DNA of 28,202 nt from DASVSE01 sp036399715 (GTDB taxonomy: Bacteria > Bacteroidota > Rhodothermia > Rhodothermales > Rubricoccaceae): NCBI GenBank assembly GCA_036399715.1, contig DASWMO010000301.1, forward strand, positions 1 to 28,202, written 5' to 3'. The position numbers were made by a program, and so were the translations under genes. Positions 1 through 8,300 of this stretch are shown in pieces; position 1 is the stretch's first letter; each line of letters opens with the position of its first letter. The notes beneath the pieces are model-generated. The model searched no databases and had not been told where the DNA came from. It saw nothing but the letters and a program-made list of their open reading frames with translations.

Positions 1-16
1 CTGCTGTCGTCGCGGC

Positions 17-442
17 TCAGGGGGAGGGTGCCCTCCAGGAGGCCCCGTGGGCCACGCGCTCGATCGCGTCGATGATCCCCCGAACGTCTCCCTTCTCGAC
101 GCACCCGACCGCGCCGGCTGCGGCCGCCCGGTCCGCGTAGAGGCCCGGGTAGTGAGCCGAGACCATCAGGCACGGGAGGCCCGGCCACCGGTCCCGGAGG
201 GCGGCGGCCAGTTCGACCCCGCTCATCCCCGGCATCTGGACGTCGGAGACGACGAGGTCTGGGTAGCTCCTGTCGGTGCCTCCGGACGGGTCTCCGGCTG
301 AGAGGAGGGCGAGCGCCTCCTCCCCGGACGCGGCGGCCCCCCACGCGGTGAGCCCCGGGGTGCCCTCGACGAGGTCGACGAGGGCACTCAGGACGACTTT
401 GTGGTCGTCGACGACGAGGACGGAGGTGGTGCCAGCGGGCAT
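17..442 (-). CDS. Single-domain response regulator (receiver only)
   Basis: A 141-residue protein made of one CheY-like receiver domain. It accepts phosphate from a histidine kinase and presumably acts by protein-protein contact in the cytoplasm, since no output domain follows. The acidic pocket is D12-D13 (VLVVDDHKVV), the phospho-acceptor is D67 (LVVSDVQMPG), with the switch serine S95 (MVSAH) and the conserved lysine K117 (CVEKGD). I chose the ATG at 442 because the receiver fold begins right after it; an upstream in-frame extension to 571 is Arg-rich and unlike a receiver. The REC domain resembles the NarL/FixJ type, but the protein ends without a helix-turn-helix. It is divergent from the CheB-like gene at 724, and palindromes lie between them. 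The partner kinase is unknown. It is a paralogue of the receiver at 8646. Confidence 0.88.
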   Translation of the reverse strand: MPAGTTSVLVVDDHKVVLSALVDLVEGTPGLTAWGAAASGEEALALLSAGDPSGGTDRSYPDLVVSDVQMPGMSGVELAAALRDRWPGLPCLMVSAHYPGLYADRAAAAGAVGCVEKGDVRGIIDAIERVAHGASWRAPSP

Positions 443-570
443 GTCTGAGCGCTCGGGCGAGGTCGGACCACAAGTAAGGGCCGACCGGCCCCAATGTCCC
501 CCGGAACGGGCCCTCCGGATATCCCGGCCTCGACCCGACGCCTTCTCGGGGACCAGCCGAAACCGGCTCA

Positions 571-607
571 TACGGCCGTACGGTGGCAGTCGGCCTGATC
601 AGGCCGA
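571..607. promoter_or_regulatory. Two perfect palindromes in the divergent RR/CheB promoter region
   Basis: The 281-bp region between the divergent starts at 442 and 724 contains a 10-bp palindrome TACGGCCGTA (571-580). Ten bases on is an 18-bp perfect palindrome TCGGCCTGATCAGGCCGA (590-607). Perfect dyads of this length in a divergent intergenic region suggest an operator for a dimeric regulator, or a hairpin in the leader of the CheB-like gene. No regulator is assigned. Confidence 0.4.
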
Positions 608-723
608 GACGATCCGCAAAGCCGGACGTCATCCCGGAGCGCGGCGGTGTAGGTGCCAGCGGATAAAGACGGCCGGACCGCTACCCACGTTCGGATATTG
701 ATGGCCTACTCCCTGAGACCCCT

Positions 724-1755
724 GTGCATCATACTCTTCCGATCGTCGTCGTCGGCGCGTCCGCCGGCGGCATCGAGGCCCTCCGGGCGCTCGTCGCCGG
801 GCTTCCCGAGGGCTTCGCCGCCGCCGTCTTCGTCGTCCTCCATGTCCCGGCCTACGCACCGAGCCATCTCCCCAACATCCTCGATGCCGCGGGCCCACTT
901 CCGGCTGCCTTCGCCGAGGACGGCGAGCGGGTCCGCCCCGGCCGGGTCTACGTCGCCCGGCCCGACCATCACCTCCTGCTCGACGGCGACCACGTGGCTG
1001 TCCGGCGCGGCCCGAAGGAGAACCGGTTCCGCCCGTCCGTCGACGCCCTCTTCCGCTCGGCCGCGTACTCCCACGGGCCCCGCGTCGTCGGGGTCGTCCT
1101 CTCGGGCGGGCTCGATGACGGGACGTCGGGCCTGTGGACCATCAAGCGGCTCGGAGGCACGGCCGTCGTGCAGTCCCCGGGTGAGGCCCGGTTCGACTCG
1201 ATGCCTCAGTCGGCGATGGACTTCGTCGACGTCGACCACTCCTGCCCGGCCGACGAGATCGGCCCGCTCCTCGCCCGGCTCATAGAGGAGCCGGTCCCGG
1301 ACGTCCGGGTAGAGCCCGGGGCCGAGATCGACCGCGCGCGCGCGAAGATCGAGGTCTCCGTCGCCGCGACCGGGAACGCCTTCCAGCAGGGGATCATGGA
1401 CTACGGGACGCTGACGCCGTTCACGTGCCCCGAGTGCCACGGGGCGCTCGTCCGGATCGAGGAGGGCGCGCTCTCGCGGTTCCGGTGCCACACCGGCCAC
1501 GGGTATACGCCGAACGCGCTGCTGGCCGAGATCACCGAGTCGGTCGAGGAGACCCTGTGGGCGGCGATGCGGGGCATCGAGGAGGGCGTCATGCTCCTCC
1601 GGGAAACAGGAGGCAAGTACGCCGCAGCCGGAGACGCAGGTGCCGCGGCGACGTACCAGGCGAAGGCGGACGAACTGGAGGAGCGGGCCCGGGTGGTCCA
1701 CGAGTCGGTGCTCGTGAGCGACCAGTTCAGCGGCGACAAGCTCCGCGAGCGCTAG
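724..1755 (+). CDS. cheB: CheB-type protein-glutamate methylesterase, stand-alone, with C-terminal Cys/His motif
   Basis: A 343-residue CheB methylesterase without an N-terminal receiver. The family hydrolyses glutamate methyl esters (or deamidates glutamine) on chemoreceptors. The catalytic triad is visible: S13 in GASAGG, H40 in VVLHVP and D132 in SGGLDDGTSG, with the downstream MPQSA segment typical of the family. After the esterase domain (about 5-190) comes a C-terminal region with a zinc-ribbon-like CPEC...CHTGHGY motif (about 235-262) and a helical tail, a layout I know from stand-alone CheB proteins of two-component-rich genomes. The start is GTG at 724, immediately before the first beta strand (LPIVVVGASAGG); no in-frame ATG precedes it nearby. 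No cheR, cheA or receptor gene is in the window, so it may serve a non-chemotaxis pathway. It is convergent with the SufS-like gene. Confidence 0.85.
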   Translation: MHHTLPIVVVGASAGGIEALRALVAGLPEGFAAAVFVVLHVPAYAPSHLPNILDAAGPLPAAFAEDGERVRPGRVYVARPDHHLLLDGDHVAVRRGPKENRFRPSVDALFRSAAYSHGPRVVGVVLSGGLDDGTSGLWTIKRLGGTAVVQSPGEARFDSMPQSAMDFVDVDHSCPADEIGPLLARLIEEPVPDVRVEPGAEIDRARAKIEVSVAATGNAFQQGIMDYGTLTPFTCPECHGALVRIEEGALSRFRCHTGHGYTPNALLAEITESVEETLWAAMRGIEEGVMLLRETGGKYAAAGDAGAAATYQAKADELEERARVVHESVLVSDQFSGDKLRER

Positions 1756-1769
1756 CCCGCGGGGCTAGC
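1751..1769. terminator. Bidirectional hairpin between convergent genes, holding both stop codons
   Basis: GCTAGCCC (1751-1758) and GGGCTAGC (1762-1769) form a perfect 8-bp stem with a 3-base loop. The TAG stop of the CheB-like gene (1753-1755) and the TAG stop of the minus-strand SufS-like gene (1765-1767) lie in opposite arms. No strong U-tract follows on either side, so intrinsic termination is likely but unproven. Confidence 0.55.
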
Positions 1770-3012
1770 ACGGCGACGAGGAGCGGCCCGCCCCGACGAC
1801 CCGTCCGACCGCGTCTGCCAGTGCGTCGGCCTCGGCGTGCGTGTTGTAGAACAGGAACGAGGCCCGGACGGCCTCCGCGCCCTCGGCCCCGAGCGCTTTC
1901 AGCAGCGGCTCCGCTTCCAGGTTGCCCGCCCGCACGGCGATCCCCTCCCGGTCGAGCGCGGCCGCGACGTCGCTCGGCTCGTGGCCCTCGACCACGAACG
2001 ACACGACGGAGATTCGGTCGGCAGGGTCGCCGAGCACGCGGACGCCCTCGACCGCGGACATCCGCTCGACGGCGTACGCCGTGAGCTCGCGCTCGTACGC
2101 GGCGATCCGGTCCAGTCCGAGGTCCGTCCAGTAGTCGATGGCCGGGCTCCACGCCTCGACCTCCCCGAACGCCGGCTCCCCGGCCTCGTACTTGTGCGGG
2201 ATCGGCTTCGCCTCGATCTCGGTGAAGCTCACGTGCTCGACCATCGTCGAGCCGCCATCGGCGAGCGGGAGCGCCTCCAGCTGGTCCGCCCGGCCGTAGA
2301 GGAACCCGACGCTCGACGGCCCGCCCATCTTGTGCCCCGAGCCGGCGTAGAAGTCGCACCCGATGGCGCGGACGTCGATCGGGAAGTGGGGCGTCGCCTG
2401 GGCGCCGTCGACGACGACGGGGATCCCGCGGGCGTGGGCGAGCTCGGTGAGCCGCTGGACGGGGTAGACCGCCCCGGTCACGTTCGACACGTAGGGCACG
2501 CTCACGACCTTCACCCGGTCGGTCAGCATCCGCTCGAACGCGTCCGTGTCGAGGTCGCTCGACGGGAGGACGGGGGCGGCCCGGAGCGTCGCCCCGGTCT
2601 GCCGGCAGGCGAGGAGCCACGGGACGATGTTCGAGTGGTGGTCGGCCTCGGTGACGAGGACCTCGTCGCCGCTCGTGAGCAGCCCGTGGGAGAACGCGAG
2701 GGCGAGAAGGTTGAGGCCCTCCGTGGCCCCGCGGCAGAACACGATCTCGCGGGACTCGGCCGCGTTGATGAGCCGGGCCACCTTCTCGCGTGCACCCTCA
2801 TACGCTTTCGTCGCCTCCTGGCTGAGCTCGTGGCCCTCCTCGACGCGGGCGTACTCGTGCCCGTAGATCTGCCCGATCCGGTCGATCATGACCGTCGGCT
2901 TCTGGCTCGTCGCGGCGTTGTCGAGGTAGACGAGTGGGCGGCCGTGAACGGTCCGCTGGAGGACGGGGAAGTCCTGGCGGATCCGGTCGACGTCGAGGGC
3001 GCTGAGGCTCAT
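1765..3012 (-). CDS. SufS-like class V aminotransferase fold enzyme lacking the catalytic cysteine
   Basis: A 415-residue PLP enzyme matching the cysteine desulfurase (SufS/CsdA) fold over its full length. Visible landmarks are YLDNAATSQKP (29-39), the cofactor-stacking histidine in TEADHHSNI (121-129), D202 with nearby Q205 in VDGAQATPH, and the PLP Schiff-base lysine K228 in GSGHKMGGP. The C-terminal family signature VRASFLFYNTHAEADAL is also present. In SufS the persulfide-forming cysteine lies in an RAGHHCAQP-type loop; here the aligned segment is RAGNLEAEP (361-369), so the cysteine position is E366. It may therefore be a related lyase, aminotransferase or epimerase-type enzyme, or a desulfurase using another cysteine (C93, C136, C219, C415). 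The ATG at 3012 is chosen because the fold starts directly after it. No sufBCDE genes are adjacent. Confidence 0.85.
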   Translation of the reverse strand: MSLSALDVDRIRQDFPVLQRTVHGRPLVYLDNAATSQKPTVMIDRIGQIYGHEYARVEEGHELSQEATKAYEGAREKVARLINAAESREIVFCRGATEGLNLLALAFSHGLLTSGDEVLVTEADHHSNIVPWLLACRQTGATLRAAPVLPSSDLDTDAFERMLTDRVKVVSVPYVSNVTGAVYPVQRLTELAHARGIPVVVDGAQATPHFPIDVRAIGCDFYAGSGHKMGGPSSVGFLYGRADQLEALPLADGGSTMVEHVSFTEIEAKPIPHKYEAGEPAFGEVEAWSPAIDYWTDLGLDRIAAYERELTAYAVERMSAVEGVRVLGDPADRISVVSFVVEGHEPSDVAAALDREGIAVRAGNLEAEPLLKALGAEGAEAVRASFLFYNTHAEADALADAVGRVVGAGRSSSPC

Positions 3013-3224
3013 GGTCCCGGGGGAGGAAGGGGCCGGTCGTACCCGAGTTCCGAGCGGCAGGTCCGGCCGGAGGCGTGCCACGCCCCGAACCGGGGATCGG
3101 AGGGCCCTCTCCTGCAACATGTCCGGAGGGGCCCGGGCCCTGCAGTCTGGAACCCGGGTGGTTCGGTCCACTGTCCCGGGCGCCGCACGAGACGTTCCAG
3201 GGGCCGGGGCACTCGGGTTTCTGT

Positions 3225-3428
3225 TCAGCGGCTGGACTCCATCTGGTCCACGAGCCCCCTTACCATTGCCGCCGTCCCGGGCATCCCGGCAGCGGCCAAC
3301 TCGGCGGCGTGGTCGAGGAGTGTCTGCCGGAGCCCGGCGTCCCGCAGAAGCGGCCCCGCGGTCGCACAGGAGAGGGCACCCGCGATGCGGTCGACGTCCG
3401 AGATGAGGGTGTCGATGCGAGTCGTCAT
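3225..3428 (-). CDS. Small helical hypothetical protein (67 aa)
   Basis: I do not recognise this protein. It begins MTTRIDTLISDVDRIAG and is predicted to be almost entirely helical, ending in LAAAGMPGTAAMVRGLVDQM. Codon third positions are strongly G/C like the neighbours, which supports real coding. The in-frame extension upstream to 3626 is Arg/Pro/Ser-rich and looks non-coding, so I use the ATG at 3428. Its C-terminal half shares the pattern LLxxAxxLxxxGxxxxAxxVR with the small protein at 3601-3834, which suggests an old tandem duplication. No signal peptide or metal motif is seen. It lies between the SufS-like gene and the second small gene, all on the minus strand, but gaps of about 170-210 bases argue against tight coupling. 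Confidence 0.55.
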   Translation of the reverse strand: MTTRIDTLISDVDRIAGALSCATAGPLLRDAGLRQTLLDHAAELAAAGMPGTAAMVRGLVDQMESSR

Positions 3429-3600
3429 GGGCGGTGCTGGGGCGTCCGTGTCCGCACGTCCTCGGGGCAGACCGCTGGACGGGGATCGGTGTGTGACGGA
3501 GCGGCTGCGCCCGGTTGCTGGGCCGCCGGGGCCGAATCGCGCAAGACAGCGGCCCGGCGGACTGCTAGCCGCCAGAGCCGCCTCCGGTGCTGAGGACCAC

Positions 3601-3834
3601 TCATGACCGTCCCCGCAGGAGCCCACAGCCGGGTCCCCGGCCAGCGCGACCGGCGAGGGCCTCCGCTTGGGTCCGGATGGCGTCGGCCATCCGGTGGCTC
3701 CCGAGCCCGTCGAGCGTGTCGGCCATCTCCCGGAGGAGAGCCGGGTCCGTCGGGAGGTCTCTCCCGGGCACGGGCGGGCGGTCGGCCCGGGTGAGGTCTT
3801 CGTAGTGCGACAGGACGCGGGGGGCGGGGGCCAT
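3601..3834 (-). CDS. Small helical hypothetical protein (77 aa), relative of the 3225-3428 product
   Basis: An unrecognised 77-residue protein. The N-terminal 30 residues are Pro/Arg-rich; residues 31-62 form a helical pair (LLREMADTLDGLGSHRMADAIR) matching the small protein downstream at the pattern LL..A..L...G....A..IR. The last 15 residues are Gly/Arg-rich. The ATG at 3834 has no upstream in-frame competitor that looks coding. The 276-base stretch to the ferritin-like gene could hold its promoter; on the minus strand TTGTCT lies around 3878-3883, but no convincing -10 box follows. Function is unknown, and a small regulatory or anti-sigma-like partner is possible but unsupported. Confidence 0.5.
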   Translation of the reverse strand: MAPAPRVLSHYEDLTRADRPPVPGRDLPTDPALLREMADTLDGLGSHRMADAIRTQAEALAGRAGRGPGCGLLRGRS

Positions 3835-4110
3835 GGCGGGAGAGGGACGTGAAGCCTAATGGTCGCACATGAGGGCGTGAGACAACCCCCGGACGTGCCC
3901 TAGGCCCTGTCCGGAGCCCGACGTAATCCCCGTCCCAGCCGGACAGGGCGGGCCTCGCGTGCCGCCCCAACGAGGCCCTTCCAATTGGACCTTACGGTCT
4001 GAGGATCAGGCATTCCAGACGGCCGGAAGCACCGACTGTCGTCATCGAGGCCGGCGCCCCGGGGCGACCGACCGGCTAGACGCCTGGCCAGGGAGCCTCG
4101 GCCGGCTCGC
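3835..4110. other. Intergenic stretch between small protein and ferritin-like gene
   Basis: I see no convincing gene in these 276 bases. A short GAGCC-TCGGCC-GGCTC hairpin (4093-4108), just downstream of the ferritin-like gene stop, may be a weak terminator. An octamer palindrome CCAATTGG occurs near 3981-3988. Overlapping open frames here are Arg/Pro-rich shadows. Confidence 0.4.
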
Positions 4111-4974
4111 TCACGTAGAGCGGATAGCCCCGTTGACTCCCTCCGGGTAGAACCCCCCACGGCTCACGCCCTCCTGGCTCGTCTGGTACACGATCCGGAG
4201 GACCTGCGGCGGGGTCCGTGAGAACGCCACGCCGTTCGGATCGGAGGGAACGAAGTTGGCCCGCCCCCCGAGCTCGATCCCCTGGTCGAGATCCATCGGC
4301 CCGTCGAGCGTGTCGCGGGTGTCTGAGATCGCGTTCGCGGCGGCGCGGGCCTCCGGGCCCATCTCGTAGAGGTGCGAGCGCGCCATCCCCATGTGGTACC
4401 CCTCCACGGCGAGGATCCCGGCCGCCTTGAGGAGAAGCTCCCGGCTGGCAATGAGCGGCGCCGCCCCGACGTACGCCGTGATCCCGACGTCCTCCAGCAT
4501 CATCCCCCCGAGGAGGAAGTTCATCTCGCTCGCGAACGGGTCGAAGCCGGCCCCGAGCCCGGCCGCCGCCGCGGCCGCGGCGAACGCGCCCATGTCGAGC
4601 GCCGGCCGGTCGATGGCGGCGTCGCCGAGCGTGGACCGGATGAACCGGACGTGGCCGAGCTCGTTGGCGGCCAGCTCCTCGGCGAACTCCCGACGCGCGT
4701 CGCTCGTAAACCGGACCGGTCCCCGTGGGACGTTCTGGACCGCCCCGGCCTCGGCGCCGGCGTCGGCCGCGCTCAGTCCCGAGCCCGTCGTCGCGCGGAG
4801 GTAGTACTCGGCTTCGAGGTACTCGAGGTTGAGGGCGAAGTTGAACACGGCCGGGTCGGCGAGCCCGGCCCCGGTGAGGGCCGCGAGGGGCGCGCAGGAG
4901 GAGAGGGCGGCGCCTGCGCCGGCGAGCCCGAAGGCCTGGAGGGCCTGGCGGCGGTTCATCCTGGAGTCGCTCAT
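4111..4974 (-). CDS. Ferritin-like domain protein with Tat/lipoprotein signal (desiccation-related PCC13-62-like family)
   Basis: A 287-residue exported protein. The N-terminus carries a Tat-like signal (NRRQALQAFGLAGAGAAL) ending in a lipobox-like LSSC, so C27 may be lipidated. The mature part is a ferritin-like four-helix bundle with metal-ligand style motifs: EYLEAEYY (E51, E54, E56), NELGHVRF (E105 and H108), LEDVG (E161) and EGYHMG (E191, H194). The family includes the plant desiccation-related protein PCC13-62 and many bacterial homologues often seen with stress functions; the enzymatic role is not settled. An Ala-rich loop (about 130-142) follows the second helix. Start is ATG 4974; the alternative M6 (4959) would also keep the twin arginines. 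It stands alone, divergent from the large sensor kinase. Confidence 0.82.
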   Translation of the reverse strand: MSDSRMNRRQALQAFGLAGAGAALSSCAPLAALTGAGLADPAVFNFALNLEYLEAEYYLRATTGSGLSAADAGAEAGAVQNVPRGPVRFTSDARREFAEELAANELGHVRFIRSTLGDAAIDRPALDMGAFAAAAAAAGLGAGFDPFASEMNFLLGGMMLEDVGITAYVGAAPLIASRELLLKAAGILAVEGYHMGMARSHLYEMGPEARAAANAISDTRDTLDGPMDLDQGIELGGRANFVPSDPNGVAFSRTPPQVLRIVYQTSQEGVSRGGFYPEGVNGAIRST

Positions 4975-5314
4975 CGGACCGTGGGGAGTGTGAGAGGCGC
5001 CGAAGCTATCTCGCAGCCTGTGGTACTCTCTGAGGAGACGCCGGGGGCGGCGGACAGGGAAACCCCGGTTGGAGATCGAGGCGGCCCATGTGGGGCGGCG
5101 GTCCTGTCGTCGCTAACGCCCTCATCAGGGGCCGGCTGTAACGGCGCCGAGCGCGGGTGGACCTGAGCCGGACGGGGAGACGACCACCGCGGGACGGCCG
5201 GCGTCCAGCCATGCCGGACGACCGAGTCTCCGTTTGGAGCCGGACACGATCGGGCGGTACCTATCCGTCCTACCCCATCCACTGCGCCGGCTCTCGAGCA
5301 GGTCGTCTTACCCG
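4975..5314. other. Divergent intergenic region of ferritin-like gene and PAS/GAF kinase
   Basis: 340 bases between the two divergent starts. Open frames here are low-complexity shadows. I found no clear Bacteroidota-type promoter (TTG...TAnnTTTG). The only notable structure is the inverted repeat at its right end that flanks the kinase start codon (see 5286-5330). A TTG start at 5234 would extend the kinase by 27 residues without any domain similarity. Confidence 0.4.
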
Positions 5315-5330
5315 ATGCCCGAGAGCCGGC
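5286..5330 (+). promoter_or_regulatory. Inverted repeat enclosing the kinase start codon
   Basis: GCCGGCTCTCG (5286-5296) and CGAGAGCCGGC (5320-5330) are perfect 11-base complements with a 23-base loop that contains the ATG at 5315. In mRNA this would fold over the ribosome entry region and could limit translation. Alternatively it is an operator-like dyad or chance in GC-rich DNA. Confidence 0.35.
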
Positions 5331-8300
5331 CTCCCGAAGAATTCCCATCGGCTGACGACCCGTTCGTCGTCGTCACGACAGACCCTGCCGGGGCCATCGT
5401 GACGTGGAACCCGGGCGCCGAGACGGTCTGCGGGTGGTCGGCTGCCGAGGCCATCGGCCGTCCTCTCTCGATCATCTTCACAGACCAGGACCGGGCCGCC
5501 GGGGTCCCCGAGCGCGAGATGACCACGGCCCTCCGCGAAGGGAAGGCGCTCGACGAGCGGTGGCACCGCCGCGAGGACGGGACGACGTTCTGGGGCTCCG
5601 GCGTGCTCTCGGCGCTGCGGACGGCCGACGGCGGGCTCCTCGGTTTCGTCAAGGTCTTCCGCGACCTCACGGACCGAAAGGCTGACGAGGAGGTGCTCCG
5701 TGAGAGCGAGGAGCGCTACCGGGCCCTGTTTACGTCGATGACCGAAGGGTTCGCCCTCTGCGAGGTCGTTCTAGGCGAGGGCGGTCGGGCCGTCGACTAC
5801 CGGGTCCTGGAGGTCAACCCGGCCTATGAGCGCGTCACCGGGCTCATGCACGACCAGGTCGTCGGGCGCACGGCCCGCGAGATCGTCCCAGGCCCTGAGA
5901 TCGAGGGCTTCATCGAGACGTACGGCCGAGTCGTCGCTGATCGTGCGCCGGCCCGGTTCGTAAGCGAGATCAAGTGGCTCGGTCGGTGGCTGGACACGTA
6001 CGCGTTCCCGGTCGAGCCGGCCGGGAGTGGCCGGTTCGGCGTCGTCGTCTCCGACGTGACCGAGCGAAGGCGCGACGAGGAGGCCATCCGGGCCAGCGCC
6101 GAGCAGGCCGCGTTCCGGACAGCCCTCGCCGATGCGCTGCGCCCGCTCGCCGACCCCATTGAGGTGCAGGACGTCGCCGCGCGGCTGCTCGGCGACCACC
6201 TCGGCGTGAGCCGCGTCCACTACTCCAGCTTCGAGCCCGACGGGGTCCACTTCGTGACCCACCGCGGCCACGTCGACGGCGTGGCGAGCTTCGCCGGCCC
6301 CCACGTCGCCGAAGACTTCGGGGTCACGCTCATCACAGCGTTTCGGGCCGGCAAAACAGTCGTCGCGCCCGACGAGCGCGGCGCCACCGGCACGACCGAG
6401 GCGGAGCGGGTAGCCCTCGCCGCCGCCGAGATCCGCGCGTTCGTCGGCGTGCCGCTCGTCAAGGACGGGCGGCTCGCCGCCGTTCTCGCCGTGCATCACG
6501 CCCGAGCGCGCGCGTGGACCGCCGCCGAGATCGCGCTCGTCGAGGAGGTCGCCGAGCGGACGTGGGCCGCCCGCGAACGGGCCCGGGCCGAGAACGACCT
6601 CCGTGCCAGCGAGGCGCAGTTCCGGCTCATGGCGGATGCCGCCCCGCAGGCTTTCTGGATCGCCGACGCCGACGGGCGCAACGAGTTCTTCAACCGGTGG
6701 TGGTCCGACTACTGCGGCGTCCCCTTCGAGCCGGCGACGGTCGCCGATGTCGCCGCCCGGTTCCTCCACCCGGACGACGCGCCCGCCGTCGTGGCCGCCT
6801 TCGCGGAGGCGAGGCGGACAGGCCGGCCGTTCGAGGTCGAGCAGCGCAACCGCTCGGCCGCGGGGGACTACCGGTGGTTCCTCAACCGCGCCGAGCCGTA
6901 TCGGGACCCGCATACCGGGGAGGTCATCCGCTGGTACGGCGTCGGGGTCGACATCCACGACCGGAAGCTCGCCGAGGCCGCCCTCCAGCGGGCGGCCGAC
7001 CGCGACGCCTTCCGCGCCCGTCTGGCGGACGCGCTCCGCCCGCTCGTCGACCCCACCGAGGTCCAGGGCGAGTCGGCCCGCGTGCTCGGCGAGCACGTCG
7101 GCGCGAGCCGCGTGCACTATGCCGAGTTCGAGGCCGATGGCGAGCACGCCGTCGTCGCCCGGGACTATGCGCACGGCGTGCCGAACCGCGCCGGACGGTA
7201 CCGGATGGCCGACTTCGCCCTCCTCCACGACGAGGCCCGCGCCGGCCGCACGTTCATCGTCCCCGACGTGCCGGCCGATCCTCGCCTGAGCGCGCCCGAG
7301 AAGGCCGTGTTCGCGGCGCTTCCCGTCGCCGCCATCGCCGTCGTCCCGCTCGTGAAGGGCGGCCGGCTCGTCGCCGTGATGGCGGTCCACCACCGCGAGC
7401 CGCGGGCGTGGACGCCCGAGGACGTCGCGCTCGTCGAGGAGACGGCAGAGCGGACGTGGGCCGCCCTCGAGCGGGCCTTCGCTGAGGCGTCCCTCCGCGA
7501 GAGCGAGGAGCGGTACCGGGGGATCTTCGAGTCTATCGACGAGGCGTATGCCCTCTGCGAGATGCTCGTCGACGACGACGGACGGCCCGTCGACTATCGG
7601 TGCCTGGAGGTTAATCCGGCCCACACGAGGATAGTGGGCCCGGACGACGTCGTCGGCAAGACGGGCCGCGAGCTCTACCCTGGTCTCGAGGAGCACTGGG
7701 TCGAGACGTACGCGCGGGCCGGGATCGGCCGCGAGCACGTCCGGTTCGAGAACTACACCGCGGACATCGACCGGTGGTACGACGTGTACGCCTCGCCCGT
7801 CGGGGGGCCCGACGGCCGCCGGTTCGCCATCGTCTTCACCGACATCACCGAGCGGCGGCGGGCCGAGGCCGAGGTCCGGGCGCTCAACGAGGCCCTCGAG
7901 GGCAGGGTCGAGGCCCGGACGCGCGAGGTCCGCGACCTCGCGGCCCGGCTGACGGTCGCCGAGCAGGATGAGCGCCAGCGGATCGCCCACGTGCTCCACG
8001 ACGACCTCCAGCAGCAGCTCTACGGCCTCTCGGCCATCCTCTCGCTCCTCGGCCGCGCGCCGACGGGCGAGGCGGCCGGCACGCTCGCCCGCCAGGCCGT
8101 CGAGATCGTCGGCACCGCGACGGAGATGGCCCGCTCGCTCGCGACCGAGCTCAGCCCGACCATCCTCCAGGCCGACCGCCTCGTGGACGTTCTCGAGTGG
8201 ATCGCGGGCGCTGAGCGGACCAAGCACGACCTCGAGATCGAGGTCGAGGTCCGGGGCGATGTCCGCGTCGCCGACCCGGCCTTCCGGGTCCTCCTGTACC

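Noticed and set aside
1837..3606. 589-codon plus-strand open frame across the SufS-like gene
   Set aside because: Antisense to a well-supported enzyme gene and compositionally abnormal (Arg/Asp/Val-rich).
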